Positions 43,503 to 52,037 of a stretch of DNA of 64,000 bases are shown piece after piece. This stretch comes from JBBROS01 sp965199595 (GTDB lineage: Bacteria; Pseudomonadota; Alphaproteobacteria; Acetobacterales; Acetobacteraceae). Position 1 is the first letter of the stretch, and each line of letters begins with the position of its first letter. The position numbers and the translations under genes were made by a program. The stretch lies in contig OZ241182.1 in NCBI GenBank assembly GCA_965199595.1, positions 3,658,001 through 3,722,000 of the forward strand. The letters are read 5' to 3'. The notes beneath the pieces are model-generated. The model searched no databases. It saw only the letters and a program-made list of their open reading frames with translations, and was not told the origin of the DNA.

Positions 43503-44456
43503 ATGTTGTCACGCCGCGCCGCCCTGATTGCGACTGGAGCCTTTACGGCCAGCGGGGCTGCGGGCGGGGCGCGAGCCCAGGGGGCCGGCGCCAGGCGAGC
43601 CTGGGCGGACCAGGTGCCGGTGATCCGCATCGGGCTGCTGGGCGGTGAGAACGATGCCGACCGGTTGAAGCGGTATGGGCCGTATCAGGCGCTGTTGCAG
43701 GAGACGTTCGGGGTGCCGGCGCGGATGCTGACCGCCGCGGACTATGCCGGGGTGATCCAGGCCTTCGCGGCCAAGCAGATCGAGATCGCCTACATGTCGC
43801 CGGCCTCCTATGCCAGCGCCTGGATCGAGAGCAATGGCGACGTGATCCCGATGCTGACGGCCGTGGAGTCGGACGGGACCACGGCCTATGTCTCCGCGAT
43901 GTATGTGCGGGCGGATTCCGGGATCACGGACCTGGCGGGCATGAAGGGCAAGTCCCTGGCCTGGGCGGACCCGAACAGCGCCTCCGGCTATCTGATCCCG
44001 CGGTCGGAGTTCCGCGAGAGCGGGCTGGACCCGGCGACGTATTTCAGCCGCACCGGGTTTGCCGGCGGGCATGAGCAGGGCGTGGTGGCGGTACTGGGCA
44101 GGCAGTACGATGCCGGCGTCACCTGGACCTCCGGCGTGGGCGACATCAAGCAGGGCTATACGCGGGGGGCGCTGCGCACGATGGTCGACAAGAAGATGCT
44201 GTCGATGGACGACCTGCGGATCATCTGGAAGTCGCGGCCGATCGAGAACGGGCCGCTGACGGTGCGGGCCAGCACGCCGCAGAGCTTCCGCGACGACATG
44301 CTGGCGTTCCATCAGGCGCTGTCCAGGACGAACCCGGATGTGTTCCAGGCCATCAACATGGGCACCGGGCCCGGCCTGGTTCCGGTGACGCAGAAGGATT
44401 ACGAGCCGTTCATCGACATGCTGAAGGCGGAGGCGGCGGCGAGGCGGCGGCGCTAG
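43503..44456 (+). CDS. phnD: phosphonate/phosphate-type ABC transporter binding protein
   Basis: Periplasmic binding protein of 317 aa from the ATG at 43503, whose signal (MLSRRAALIATGAFTASGAA) has a twin-arginine pair and cleavage near ARA. PhnD-like segments are IRIGLLGGENDADRLKRYGPYQALL, QIEIAYMSPASYASAWIE, SLAWADPNSASGYLIPR and FAGGHEQGVVAVLGRQYDAGVTW, where Ser/Tyr residues hold the phosphonate oxyanion. It is followed after seven bases by two permease genes. No ATPase gene (phnC) accompanies it. The ligand could be phosphonate, phosphite or a similar oxyanion. Confidence 0.88.
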   Translation: MLSRRAALIATGAFTASGAAGGARAQGAGARRAWADQVPVIRIGLLGGENDADRLKRYGPYQALLQETFGVPARMLTAADYAGVIQAFAAKQIEIAYMSPASYASAWIESNGDVIPMLTAVESDGTTAYVSAMYVRADSGITDLAGMKGKSLAWADPNSASGYLIPRSEFRESGLDPATYFSRTGFAGGHEQGVVAVLGRQYDAGVTWTSGVGDIKQGYTRGALRTMVDKKMLSMDDLRIIWKSRPIENGPLTVRASTPQSFRDDMLAFHQALSRTNPDVFQAINMGTGPGLVPVTQKDYEPFIDMLKAEAAARRRR

Positions 44457-44463
44457 TTGACCG

Positions 44464-45333
44464 GTGCTCGCCGGGCCGGTTCCTAGCGGATTCGAGGCCG
44501 CCTATGCGCAACGGCGGCGCGCCCGGCTGACGGCGTGGGGCCTGTGGGCTGCGGTGCTGGTGCCGGCGCTGCTGGTAAGTGCCTGGATCTCGGATGCGAC
44601 GCCGGCCAACCTGGTGGCCGGGCTGCCGCGGGCGGGGGAGTATTTCGGCAAGCTGGTGCCGGACCTGCGGTGGCCGATGCTGTTTGCCGGGCCGACGCAA
44701 GAAGGGTCGGTGGCATACTGGTTCTATCGTCTGGACTCGTGGGCGTGGCTGCTGTTCGAGACGAGCCAGATGGCGCTGCTGGCGACGCTGGGTGGGGCGG
44801 TGCTGGCGTTCCTGCTGTGTTTTCCGGCGGCGGCGAACCTGGCGCCGAACCGAACCGTGTATGTGGTGTGCCGGCGCGGGCTGGAGCTGTTCCGGACGGT
44901 GCCGGACATCGTCTATGCGCTGATCCTGGTGTGGGCCGTGGGGGTGGGGCCGCTGGCCGGCATCCTGGCGATCATGGCGCATACGGTGGGGGCGCTGGGC
45001 AAGCTGTTCGCCGAGGTGGTCGAGAACGCGGACATGCGGGCGCTGGAGGGGGTCAGGTCGGCCGGGGGCAGCTGGGCGCAGGGGGTGCGCTACGCGATCC
45101 TGCCGCAGGTGGCGCCCAACTTCCTGAGCTATGTGCTGCTGCGGTTCGAGGTGAATGTGCGCGGCGCCACGGTGATCGGGTTCGTGGGGGCGGGCGGGAT
45201 CGGGCAGGAACTCTATACGGTGATCAGCTTCAACTACTACCAGGAGATCTCGGCGATCCTGGTGCTGATCCTGCTGAGCGTGAGCGCCATCGACCTGCTG
45301 AGCGAGCGGCTGCGGACCTCGGTGAGCCGCTGA
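44464..45333 (+). CDS. phnE: phosphonate-type ABC transporter permease (first PhnE)
   Basis: Inner-membrane permease of 289 aa starting at a GTG seven bases after phnD. About six helices are seen; the first is near residues 22-42. The ATPase-facing loop reads ALEGVRSAGGSWAQGVRYAILPQVAPNF, the PhnE form of the EAA loop, followed by VRGATVIGFVGAGGIGQEL. Its TGA shares a base with the ATG of the second permease (TGATG), so the two are translationally coupled and likely form a heterodimer. Confidence 0.88.
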   Translation: MLAGPVPSGFEAAYAQRRRARLTAWGLWAAVLVPALLVSAWISDATPANLVAGLPRAGEYFGKLVPDLRWPMLFAGPTQEGSVAYWFYRLDSWAWLLFETSQMALLATLGGAVLAFLLCFPAAANLAPNRTVYVVCRRGLELFRTVPDIVYALILVWAVGVGPLAGILAIMAHTVGALGKLFAEVVENADMRALEGVRSAGGSWAQGVRYAILPQVAPNFLSYVLLRFEVNVRGATVIGFVGAGGIGQELYTVISFNYYQEISAILVLILLSVSAIDLLSERLRTSVSR

Positions 45334-46151
45334 TGAGCGACGTGGTGGACTGGCGGGCACGGATGCCCGGCGCCTTCGGGGCCAGCGCGGGCACCAAAGT
45401 GGTGCGGATGATGGCCGGGCTGGCGGCGGCGTGCTGGCTGGTGGCGCTGTGCTGGTGGTTCGAGATCACGCCCGGACGGCTGGCGCGGGGGGTTTCGGGG
45501 CTGCTGGTGATTCTGCGGCAGATGGTGCCGCCGAGCCCCGGGGATCAGTGGCGGGACATCCTGAACGGGCTCGGGCAGAGCGTGGCGATGGCGCTGCTGG
45601 CGACGCTGCTGGCCGCCGTGGTGGCGGTGCCGCTGGGGTTCCTGGGGGCGCGGAACGTGGTGGTGAACGGGCTCGCGCATTTCTCGATCCGCCGGGTGTT
45701 CGACGGGCTGCGCGGGATGGACCAGCTGATCTGGGCGCTGGCGTTCGTGCGTGCGGTGGGGCTGGGGCCGCTGGCGGGGGTGCTGGCGCTGTTCATGGCG
45801 GAGGTGGCGGTGCTGGCAAAGCTGTATGCGGAGGCGATCGAGAACGCCGACGCGAAGCCGCGGGAAGGGATCATGGCGGCCGGGGGCAGCCCGGTTCTGG
45901 GCGTGCGGTTCGGGCTGTTGCCGCAGGTGGCGCCGGTGATGCTGGCGCAGGCGCTTTATGCGTTCGAGAGCAACGTGCGCAGCGCCTCCATCCTGGGCGT
46001 GGTGGGGGCCGGCGGGATCGGGCTGCAGATCGCGGAGCGGATCAAGATCCGCTACTGGGACCAGGTCGCGTTCATCATCATCTTGATCCTGGTCACCGTG
46101 GGGGTAATCGACTTCGTGTCGGCACGGATCCGGCGGCGGCTGATCGGGTAG
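45333..46151 (+). CDS. phnE: phosphonate-type ABC transporter permease (second PhnE)
   Basis: Second permease, 272 aa, starting in the TGATG overlap. It is clearly related to the gene before it: EGIMAAGGSPVLGVRFGLLPQVAPVM and SASILGVVGAGGIGLQIAERIK match the same family positions, so the pair came from duplication. Two-PhnE systems are known (phnCDE1E2). It ends two bases before the convergent cupin gene. The ATPase needed for transport is not in this cluster. Confidence 0.88.
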   Translation: MSDVVDWRARMPGAFGASAGTKVVRMMAGLAAACWLVALCWWFEITPGRLARGVSGLLVILRQMVPPSPGDQWRDILNGLGQSVAMALLATLLAAVVAVPLGFLGARNVVVNGLAHFSIRRVFDGLRGMDQLIWALAFVRAVGLGPLAGVLALFMAEVAVLAKLYAEAIENADAKPREGIMAAGGSPVLGVRFGLLPQVAPVMLAQALYAFESNVRSASILGVVGAGGIGLQIAERIKIRYWDQVAFIIILILVTVGVIDFVSARIRRRLIG

Positions 46152-46152
46152 G

Positions 46153-46458
46153 TCATGCCGGCTTGGGCGCTTCGAGGTTCACTTCGACGAGGATGGTGTC
46201 AGACATGAACTCCGCGCTGTGCCAGGCGCCGGCTTCGAGGCGGAGGGCGGTGCCGGGTTCGAGGGGAATGGTGCCCTGCTCGCATTCCAGGCGGGCGTGG
46301 CCGCTGACCACGTAGAGGAACTGCTCGAAATCATGGTGATGCCGGGTGGCGATGTGCCCGGCCTTGACGTTGATATGGCGCATCACGCCGCCCGCGCCCG
46401 GCAGCTCGGACCGGGGCGGCCCGGCCGAGGACCAGCGGGCGGCGTGGATGCTGGGCAT
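46153..46458 (-). CDS. small cupin-domain protein
   Basis: Single cupin barrel of 101 aa. Cupin motif 1 is HIATRHHHDFEQFLYVVSGHARLE with a metal-binding H-H-H...E set, and motif 2 is PLEPGTALRLEAGAWHSAE. It starts in a TGATG overlap with the end of the ohr gene, so both are co-translated. Stand-alone cupins of this type may be dioxygenases, isomerases or binding proteins; nothing in the sequence decides. It converges on phnE with a one-base gap. Confidence 0.82.
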   Translation of the reverse strand: MPSIHAARWSSAGPPRSELPGAGGVMRHINVKAGHIATRHHHDFEQFLYVVSGHARLECEQGTIPLEPGTALRLEAGAWHSAEFMSDTILVEVNLEAPKPA

Positions 46459-46889
46459 CAGACGACGGAGAGCTTGACGTCGACGTTGCCGCGGGTGGCG
46501 TTGCTGTAGGGGCAGACCTCGTGGGCCTTGTGCACCAGCGCCTCGGCCTTCTCCTTGTCGACGCCCGGGAGCGAGACCTTCAGGGCGATGGCGAGGCCGA
46601 AGCCTAGGCCTTCGCTGCGCTTGCCGATACCGACTTCGCTGTGGACCTTGGCATCGCTCGGGACCTGGGCGCCGTCCTTGTTCTCGTTGGCGACGTGCTT
46701 CATAGCGCCGAGGAAGCAGGCCGCGTAACCGGCGGCGAAGAGCTGCTCGGGGTTATTGCCGCCGCCCGGGCCGCCCATCTCCTTCGGCACGGCCAGCTTG
46801 ACCGAGAGCGCACCGTCATCGGTGCTGGAGGAGCCATCGCGGCCGCCGGTTGCGGTGGCGGTGGTGCTGTAAATGACGTCGACGGACAT
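46458..46889 (-). CDS. ohr: organic hydroperoxide reductase (Ohr/OsmC family)
   Basis: Ohr peroxidase of 143 aa from the ATG at 46889. The active site is complete: R17 in GGRDG, peroxidatic C58 in AGYAACFLGAM and resolving C126 in EVCPYSNATRGN. It reduces organic and fatty-acid hydroperoxides using lipoylated proteins in the cytoplasm. The usual regulator gene ohrR is not next to it. It is followed by a coupled cupin gene. A 404-base gap upstream separates it from a divergent serine hydrolase gene. Confidence 0.93.
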   Translation of the reverse strand: MSVDVIYSTTATATGGRDGSSSTDDGALSVKLAVPKEMGGPGGGNNPEQLFAAGYAACFLGAMKHVANENKDGAQVPSDAKVHSEVGIGKRSEGLGFGLAIALKVSLPGVDKEKAEALVHKAHEVCPYSNATRGNVDVKLSVV

Positions 46890-47293
46890 GGTGTTTCCTG
46901 GCGCTGTGGGCGGAGCAGACAGGCCCGCGGTCGGGGACGTGGGCCGGGGCTGCCTGGGTTGTTCAACGTCCCGGAGCGGAGTGGGTTGCCCGCAATCGAG
47001 GCATCGCCGGTTCCGGACATTCCGGTGAAGCAGAACGAACGGTCTCTCCTGTTTCGGCGTGACCCTTGCCTGCACCGTGCTCGGGTACTTCAGGCGCCGA
47101 GATGGTGGCTGTCATGCTGATGCGCGATGGCAAGCCGGTGCGCACCTTCCCGATACTGGGAGAACGGAGTCCCGCTGCATGCTGGATCGCGGGTGGAGAC
47201 GATCGACCGGTATGCCAAGGATGGGGTGGTGGTGACCGCCTAGCCGTGGCGTGGCCGTGCTGTAGTCTTCGGGTATTCGTTCCGGAGGCTGCC
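46890..47293. other. 404-base gap between divergent ohr and serine hydrolase genes
   Basis: This is the only stretch over 300 bases without a confident gene. Its left half should contain the ohr promoter; I see no clear hexamer pair or OhrR-type palindrome. Its right half holds a short protein-like fragment on the plus strand (described separately) and GGAGG at 47283-47287, the ribosome-binding site of the serine hydrolase. No transposon ends or long repeats were seen. Confidence 0.5.
47102..47242 (+). pseudogene. possible frameshifted remnant of a short protein gene
   Basis: From 47102 one frame reads MVAVMLMRDGKPVRTFP. From about 47154 the neighbouring frame continues YWENGVPLHAGSRV, then ETIDRYAKDGVVVTA and a TAG at 47240-47242. 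Joined by a one-base shift near 47150 they make a coherent ~46-residue segment ending in a stop just before the serine hydrolase leader. I do not recognise the parent protein. It could instead be a chance reading of G+C-rich DNA. Confidence 0.3.
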
Positions 47294-48721
47294 ATGTCCG
47301 TTCCTGTTTCCGAGTTGCTTGATACCGGTATCGTGGCCGGGGCGGGGCTGGCTGAGCCGCGGGTGATCGATCTGGGGCCGCTGCACCAGCGGCAGCGCCG
47401 GGTCAATTATGCGGCGAAGCGGCTGGTTGACATGATCTTCGTGACCGGGCTGGACCAGGCCGAGGCGGAGCGGCGGTTCGTGATGCCGGAAACCGGGGCG
47501 CCCGGTGGGCTGCAGACGCTGGGGGCTGCCGAGCTGGCGCCGCCGCCGTTGCGGGTTGTGGCGGATGCAGGGGCGCGCCGGGTCACGGTGGCATGGGAGG
47601 ACGCGGCGTTCGGTGCGCCGGTGGTGGGGCATGCCGTGGCGGCGCCGGGGTATGGCGGGATCGTGCTGGGGGCGGCGTCCGCACCGCGGTTCGAGCCGGT
47701 TCCGATCGTTCGGCCGGCCTTCGATGCGGCGCGGGCCTGGCCTTCTGGCGATGCGGGTGCGGTGGAGACGCCGGCGGCGCTGGCTGAGGCGGCGGACCGG
47801 TTCTTCGCGGCGTCACCGGGGCTGTACGGCGTGCTGGTGGCGACCTCGCGCGGGGTGTTGCTGGAGCGGTATGGCGCGGGCGGCGGGCCGGATGTGGTGA
47901 CGCCCAGCTGGTCCGTGACCAAGGCGATCACCGCGACGCTGATCGGGCGGCTGGTGCATGAGGGCTGGCTCGGATCCATCCATGACCCGGCCCCAGCCCC
48001 GCTATGGCGCGACCCGCGCGGCATCCATCGGCTGGTGACTGTGGATCATCTGATGCGGATGCGGTCGGGCCTTGGGTTCCCGATGATCGACGGCGCGGGG
48101 GGCACGCGCGGCGGGTTCGAGAATGGGGAGGTGTATTGCGAGGGGGAGGACGCCTTCACCGCGGCGCAGCGGGCCAGCGTGCTGACGGTGCCGGGGGCGG
48201 TGTATCGTTACGTCAACACCGGGATCAACGTGCTGGGGGCGATCATCCGGGAGCGGATCGAGGCGCGGGGGCTGCCGTATCATGCGACGGTGTATGGGCT
48301 GCTGGCGGACCGGATCGGGATGGGCAGCTATCAGCACTCGGCGGATATCGTGGGGAACTTCGTGGCTTCGGGCTCGGGGTTCGCGCGGTTGCGGGACTAT
48401 GCGCGGTTCGGGGTGTTCCTGGCGCAGGACGGGGTCTGGGATGGGGTTCGGCTGTTGCCCGAAGGCTGGGTGGATGCGGTGATGCGGCCGAGTCATACGG
48501 GGACGGCCTATGCCGGGTCGTTCCGGAGCAATGCGGATGGGCAGTTCCCGTCCTTGCCGCGGGATGCGGCCTGGGCGACGGGGGCTTCGGGGCAGCGGGT
48601 GTTCGTGCTGCGCCGGGCCGGGGTGGTGATCGCGGTGACGAACGAGACGGACCATGCGCAGGACCTGGCGGCACTGGATGCGCTTGGGGCGGCGGCGCTG
48701 GCGGTGGTGGGGGCCGGTTAA
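47294..48721 (+). CDS. beta-lactamase-family (class C) serine hydrolase
   Basis: Protein of 475 aa from the ATG at 47294 with GGAGG seven bases upstream. The hydrolase domain occupies about residues 165-475: the S-x-x-K nucleophile motif is S207-V-T-K210 in SWSVTKAI, and the Y-x-N motif is in VYRYVNTGINVLG. Related enzymes include EstB-type esterases and 6-aminohexanoate-dimer hydrolase, which hydrolyse esters or amides. The first ~160 residues are an unusual extension with no signal peptide that I cannot place. It converges on the AtzH-like gene with a four-base overlap. Confidence 0.82.
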   Translation: MSVPVSELLDTGIVAGAGLAEPRVIDLGPLHQRQRRVNYAAKRLVDMIFVTGLDQAEAERRFVMPETGAPGGLQTLGAAELAPPPLRVVADAGARRVTVAWEDAAFGAPVVGHAVAAPGYGGIVLGAASAPRFEPVPIVRPAFDAARAWPSGDAGAVETPAALAEAADRFFAASPGLYGVLVATSRGVLLERYGAGGGPDVVTPSWSVTKAITATLIGRLVHEGWLGSIHDPAPAPLWRDPRGIHRLVTVDHLMRMRSGLGFPMIDGAGGTRGGFENGEVYCEGEDAFTAAQRASVLTVPGAVYRYVNTGINVLGAIIRERIEARGLPYHATVYGLLADRIGMGSYQHSADIVGNFVASGSGFARLRDYARFGVFLAQDGVWDGVRLLPEGWVDAVMRPSHTGTAYAGSFRSNADGQFPSLPRDAAWATGASGQRVFVLRRAGVVIAVTNETDHAQDLAALDALGAAALAVVGAG

Positions 48722-49116
48722 CCCGATGGCACCATGAGGGAGACGTGGGCGGAGACGACCTTCCAGCCCACGTCGGGGAAGCGGACCCAGGTCTGGCTTT
48801 GGCGGCCGGGTTCGGGGCGGCCTCGCATCTGGAACTCGAGGTTCACGGTGGCGACGTCCTGGCCGATGGTGAGGATTTCGAGGCGGATGCGGGACTGCTT
48901 GGTGCCGCCCGCGGTCTTGGGGGCGGCGACGCGGGCGGCGTGGATCTCGTCGAAGCCGTAGCCGTTCTCGCGCAGGGCGTAGCGGATGGTATGGGGGTCG
49001 TTCCAGAAGGTGGCGTCCAGCACGGCGACGTCCTTGTCGATCAGGGCCTGTTCGTAGCGTTCGAACAGCGCGGTGATCTCGGCGACGACGGCGGGGTGGT
49101 TCAGGGTGGTGTCCAT
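48718..49116 (-). CDS. AtzH/HpxZ-like (DUF3225, SnoaL-fold) protein
   Basis: Small protein of 132 aa: HPAVVAEITALFERYEQALIDKDVAVLDATFW at the start, later RLEILTIGQDVATVNLEF and RQSQTWVRFPDVGWKVVSAHVS. This is the AtzH/HpxZ pattern, a cone-shaped NTF2-like fold. Such proteins are encoded beside amidases of the AtzE/HpxY type in cyanuric acid and oxalurate pathways. Here it follows the amidase gene by two bases. It is last in a six-gene minus-strand operon with an ABC transporter. The exact chemistry is inferred only by association. Confidence 0.85.
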   Translation of the reverse strand: MDTTLNHPAVVAEITALFERYEQALIDKDVAVLDATFWNDPHTIRYALRENGYGFDEIHAARVAAPKTAGGTKQSRIRLEILTIGQDVATVNLEFQMRGRPEPGRQSQTWVRFPDVGWKVVSAHVSLMVPSG

Positions 49117-49118
49117 GG

Positions 49119-50303
49119 TCAGGCCTCCAGGCGGGTGGCGGTGGCGAGCAGGTCGAGATCGGTGCCGCGGGCGCCGATGATGGAGAGGCCGATGGGGAGG
49201 CCGTTTATGGTCGAGTCGGGCACCGTGGCGCCGGGGAGGCTGACCTGGGGGATGCCGGTGAGGCCGGCCGGGCTGGTGAGGCAGCTGATGCGCTCACGCA
49301 GCGGATTGAGGACGTGGTTGGGCAGGCCCTTCACAGGGGCGGGGAACGGCGTTGTGGGCAGGCAGAGGATGGTGCCGGGGGGCAGCAGGTGCCGGAGGCG
49401 GGCGCGGGCCTCGATGCGCATCAGGGTGGCGGCGGCGCGCTCGGCATCGGTCATCTGGGACCCGGCGACCAGGGCGCGGGCGACGCCGAAGGCCAGGCGG
49501 GGGTTGCAGGTGTCGAGCCAGGGCTCGAAGGTTCTCCAGCTCTCGCTGCTCTGCAGGACGCGCTGGGCGCGCTGCCAGACGGAGAGGCCCTGCGGCGCCA
49601 GGATGACGTCGCGGCGGGCGCCGATGAGCGCGGCCAGGCGGTCCAGCAGGGGTGCCAGGGCCTGCTGGACGTCATCCTCGGCGAAGCCGAAGGCGTCGGT
49701 GGCGACCAGGAGGGTGGTGGGCAGGGTGGTGGGGATCGGGGCGCCGCAGAGGACCTGGCCGACCTTGGCGAAGGTGGCGGCGTCCCGCGCGAACCAGCCG
49801 CAGGTGTCGGCGCTGGGGGCCTGGACGGTGATGCCGGTGAAGTCGATGCGGCCATGGGTGGGGCGGATGCCGTAGAGGCCGCAGAAGCTGGCGGGGACGC
49901 GGACGGAGCCGCCGCTATCCGTGCCCAGGGCGAAGTCGCAGGATCCGGCGGCCGTGGCGGAGGCGGAGCCGCTGGAGGAGCCGCCGGGGACGTGGTTGGG
50001 CGCGGCCGGGTTGAGGGGGGTGCCGTCGTGGGCGTTCTCGCCGAGGATGCCGAGGGAGACCTCGTCGGTGACGGTCTTGCCGACGACGCCGGCACCGGCG
50101 TCCAGCAGGGTCTGCACGACCCATGCGTGGCGGGTTGGCGTGGGGGTGGCGCGGGGCCAGTCCGGGTTGCCGCCGCCGGTTGGGGTGCCGGCCACGTCGA
50201 TCAGGTCCTTCACCGCGAAGGTGAGGCCGACGAGGGGTCCGGTAGGGGCCCCGGACACCGTGCAGCGGGGTCCGGGGAGGAAGGCTTCGGTGGACAGGGA
50301 CAC
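49119..50303 (-). CDS. amidase-signature family hydrolase
   Basis: Amidase of 394 aa with the full catalytic triad: K32 in FAVKDLIDVAG, the cis-Ser S109 in PGGSSSGSA, and the nucleophile S133 in GTDSGGSVRVPASFCG; the 24-residue spacing between the two serines is standard. It is somewhat short for the family, as are AtzE/HpxY-type and indoleacetamide-type members. It is cytoplasmic. It lies 16 bases after an ABC permease gene and two before the AtzH-like gene, so it probably cleaves an amide brought in by that transporter. No AtzG-type small subunit gene is present. Confidence 0.87.
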   Translation of the reverse strand: MSLSTEAFLPGPRCTVSGAPTGPLVGLTFAVKDLIDVAGTPTGGGNPDWPRATPTPTRHAWVVQTLLDAGAGVVGKTVTDEVSLGILGENAHDGTPLNPAAPNHVPGGSSSGSASATAAGSCDFALGTDSGGSVRVPASFCGLYGIRPTHGRIDFTGITVQAPSADTCGWFARDAATFAKVGQVLCGAPIPTTLPTTLLVATDAFGFAEDDVQQALAPLLDRLAALIGARRDVILAPQGLSVWQRAQRVLQSSESWRTFEPWLDTCNPRLAFGVARALVAGSQMTDAERAAATLMRIEARARLRHLLPPGTILCLPTTPFPAPVKGLPNHVLNPLRERISCLTSPAGLTGIPQVSLPGATVPDSTINGLPIGLSIIGARGTDLDLLATATRLEA

Positions 50304-50319
50304 GGGTGGCTCCGTGGAT

Positions 50320-51156
50320 TTATTTCCCCCGCGCGACGATCTGCGTCGGGTTGACGAAGCGTAGGGCGATCAGCAGCCAGATCAAGGTGGTGACCATGTA
50401 GAGCACCGCCATGGCGTCGATGGACTGCACGGCGCGGACGCCGGCGGCGAAGACGGAGTAGTACAGCGCCACCACCAGGGTCTGGCTGGTGGGGCCGGCC
50501 ACTAGGAAGGTCAGCTCGAACATCGCGATGGTGCGGACCAGGACCAGCAGCAGCGCGGCCAGGATGCCGGGCAGCAGCAGCGGCAGCAGTACGTGCCAGA
50601 ACAGCCGGGGTGTGTTGGCGCCGAACACCTTGGCGGCGGCCTCCACCCTGGGGTCGATCTGTTCGATGAACGGGATCATCACCAGGATGACGAAGGGCAC
50701 GGTGGGCACCAGGTTCGCGACCACAACGCCCGCCATGGAGCCCGCGAGACCGGTTTGGTAGAGCACGGTGGCGAGCGGGATGCCGAAGGTGATGGGCGGC
50801 ACCAGCAGCGGCAGGAGGAACAGGAGCATGACCAGGCGCTTGCCGGGGAAGTCGCGCCGGGCCAGGGCGTAGGCGGCGGGGACGCCGAGGATTCCGGCGA
50901 TGAGGACGACCAGGAACACCGTCTGGAAGGTGGTGATCAGCACGTCGTCCAGCTGGAACTCGGTCCAGGCGGATTCATACCACTTCACGGTCCAGCCGCT
51001 GGGCAGCCAGCTGCGGAGCCAGCGGCTGGCGAAGGAGCTGGTGACGACGGTGGCGATGAGGGCGAACAGGTTGAGGATGAAGAAGGCGACGAAGGTCCAG
51101 ACCACGGTGGACCAGGCGCGTTCGCCCAAGGTTGCGCCGCCTGGGGTGCGGGGCAT
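50320..51156 (-). CDS. ABC transporter permease, PotC-like
   Basis: Inner-membrane permease of 278 aa starting at the ATG at 51156, in a TGATG overlap with the preceding permease gene. About six helices; the first follows a short basic tail. The EAA loop reads DPRVEAAAKVFGANTPRLFWHVLLPLLLPG, typical of spermidine/putrescine and iron(III)-type PotC/FbpB permeases. It forms the channel with the PotB-like partner. It is followed after 16 bases by the amidase gene, which ties the transporter to catabolism. Confidence 0.87.
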   Translation of the reverse strand: MPRTPGGATLGERAWSTVVWTFVAFFILNLFALIATVVTSSFASRWLRSWLPSGWTVKWYESAWTEFQLDDVLITTFQTVFLVVLIAGILGVPAAYALARRDFPGKRLVMLLFLLPLLVPPITFGIPLATVLYQTGLAGSMAGVVVANLVPTVPFVILVMIPFIEQIDPRVEAAAKVFGANTPRLFWHVLLPLLLPGILAALLLVLVRTIAMFELTFLVAGPTSQTLVVALYYSVFAAGVRAVQSIDAMAVLYMVTTLIWLLIALRFVNPTQIVARGK

Positions 51157-52037
51157 CAGCCTTTGCCTCCGCTGGCCGGGCCGCGGTAGAGCATGCCGCG
51201 GCCGGCGAGGACGAGGCCGACGATGACCAGTTCGACCACGCCCATCAGCATCGCGATGGCGGAGGCCATGGAGTAGTCGTACTCCTCGAAGGCCGCGGTG
51301 TAGGCGGCGATGGAGATGACGCGGGTGGGGCCGGCCGGGGCGCCGAGCAGCACGGCGGAGGGGAACACCGAGAAGGCCTGCACGAAGGACAGGCAGAAGG
51401 TGATCGCCAGGCCCGGCACCAGCAGCGGCAGCAGCACATGCCGGAAGCGGCTGGGGGCGCCGGCGCCGAGGGTGGCGGCGGCGCGCTCCAGCGCCGGGTC
51501 GATGCCCGAGAGATAGCTGAGGGTGAGCAGGAAGGTGAAGGGGAAGCCGGTGATGAGCAGGGAGAGGAAGACGCCGGTGTAGTTGTGGATGAGGCGCACC
51601 GGGGCGTCGATCAGGCCGAGCAGCATCAGGGTGCGGTTGAACCAGCCTTGCGGGCCCAGGTAGTTCAGCATGCCCTCCGCGACCAGCACGGTGCCCAGGG
51701 TGATGGGGATGACGAGGATGGTGGTGAGCAGGCGCTGGCGGCGCATGAGGCGCACGCGCATGGCGATCGGCACGGCCAGGACCAGGTTCAGCAGGGTGAC
51801 GGGGATGGCGAGGTAGAGGGTCTTGGCGATGGTGTCGTAGAGGAAGGGGTCGCTGAAGAACCTGATGTAGTTGGCGAATGCGCCGCCGCCGTCCTTTGGC
51901 TGGAACGACAGCACCAGGCCGTAGAGGAAGGGGTAGACGAAGGTCGCGAGCAGGAACAGGGCGCCGGGCAGGACGAGAAGGGTAAGGCGGTCGAGACCGC
52001 GGGCGCTGAGGCGCCGGCTGAGCGGAAGCGTGCTCAT
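51156..52037 (-). CDS. ABC transporter permease, PotB-like
   Basis: Permease of 293 aa. The first helix (LTLLVLPGALFLLATFVYPFLYGLVLSF) and the loop SGIDPALERAAATLGAGAPSRFRHVLLPLLVPG are of the PotB family. It overlaps the ATPase gene by four bases at its start and the PotC-like gene by one base at its end. It is the first of the two membrane components of this operon. Confidence 0.87.
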   Translation of the reverse strand: MSTLPLSRRLSARGLDRLTLLVLPGALFLLATFVYPFLYGLVLSFQPKDGGGAFANYIRFFSDPFLYDTIAKTLYLAIPVTLLNLVLAVPIAMRVRLMRRQRLLTTILVIPITLGTVLVAEGMLNYLGPQGWFNRTLMLLGLIDAPVRLIHNYTGVFLSLLITGFPFTFLLTLSYLSGIDPALERAAATLGAGAPSRFRHVLLPLLVPGLAITFCLSFVQAFSVFPSAVLLGAPAGPTRVISIAAYTAAFEEYDYSMASAIAMLMGVVELVIVGLVLAGRGMLYRGPASGGKG

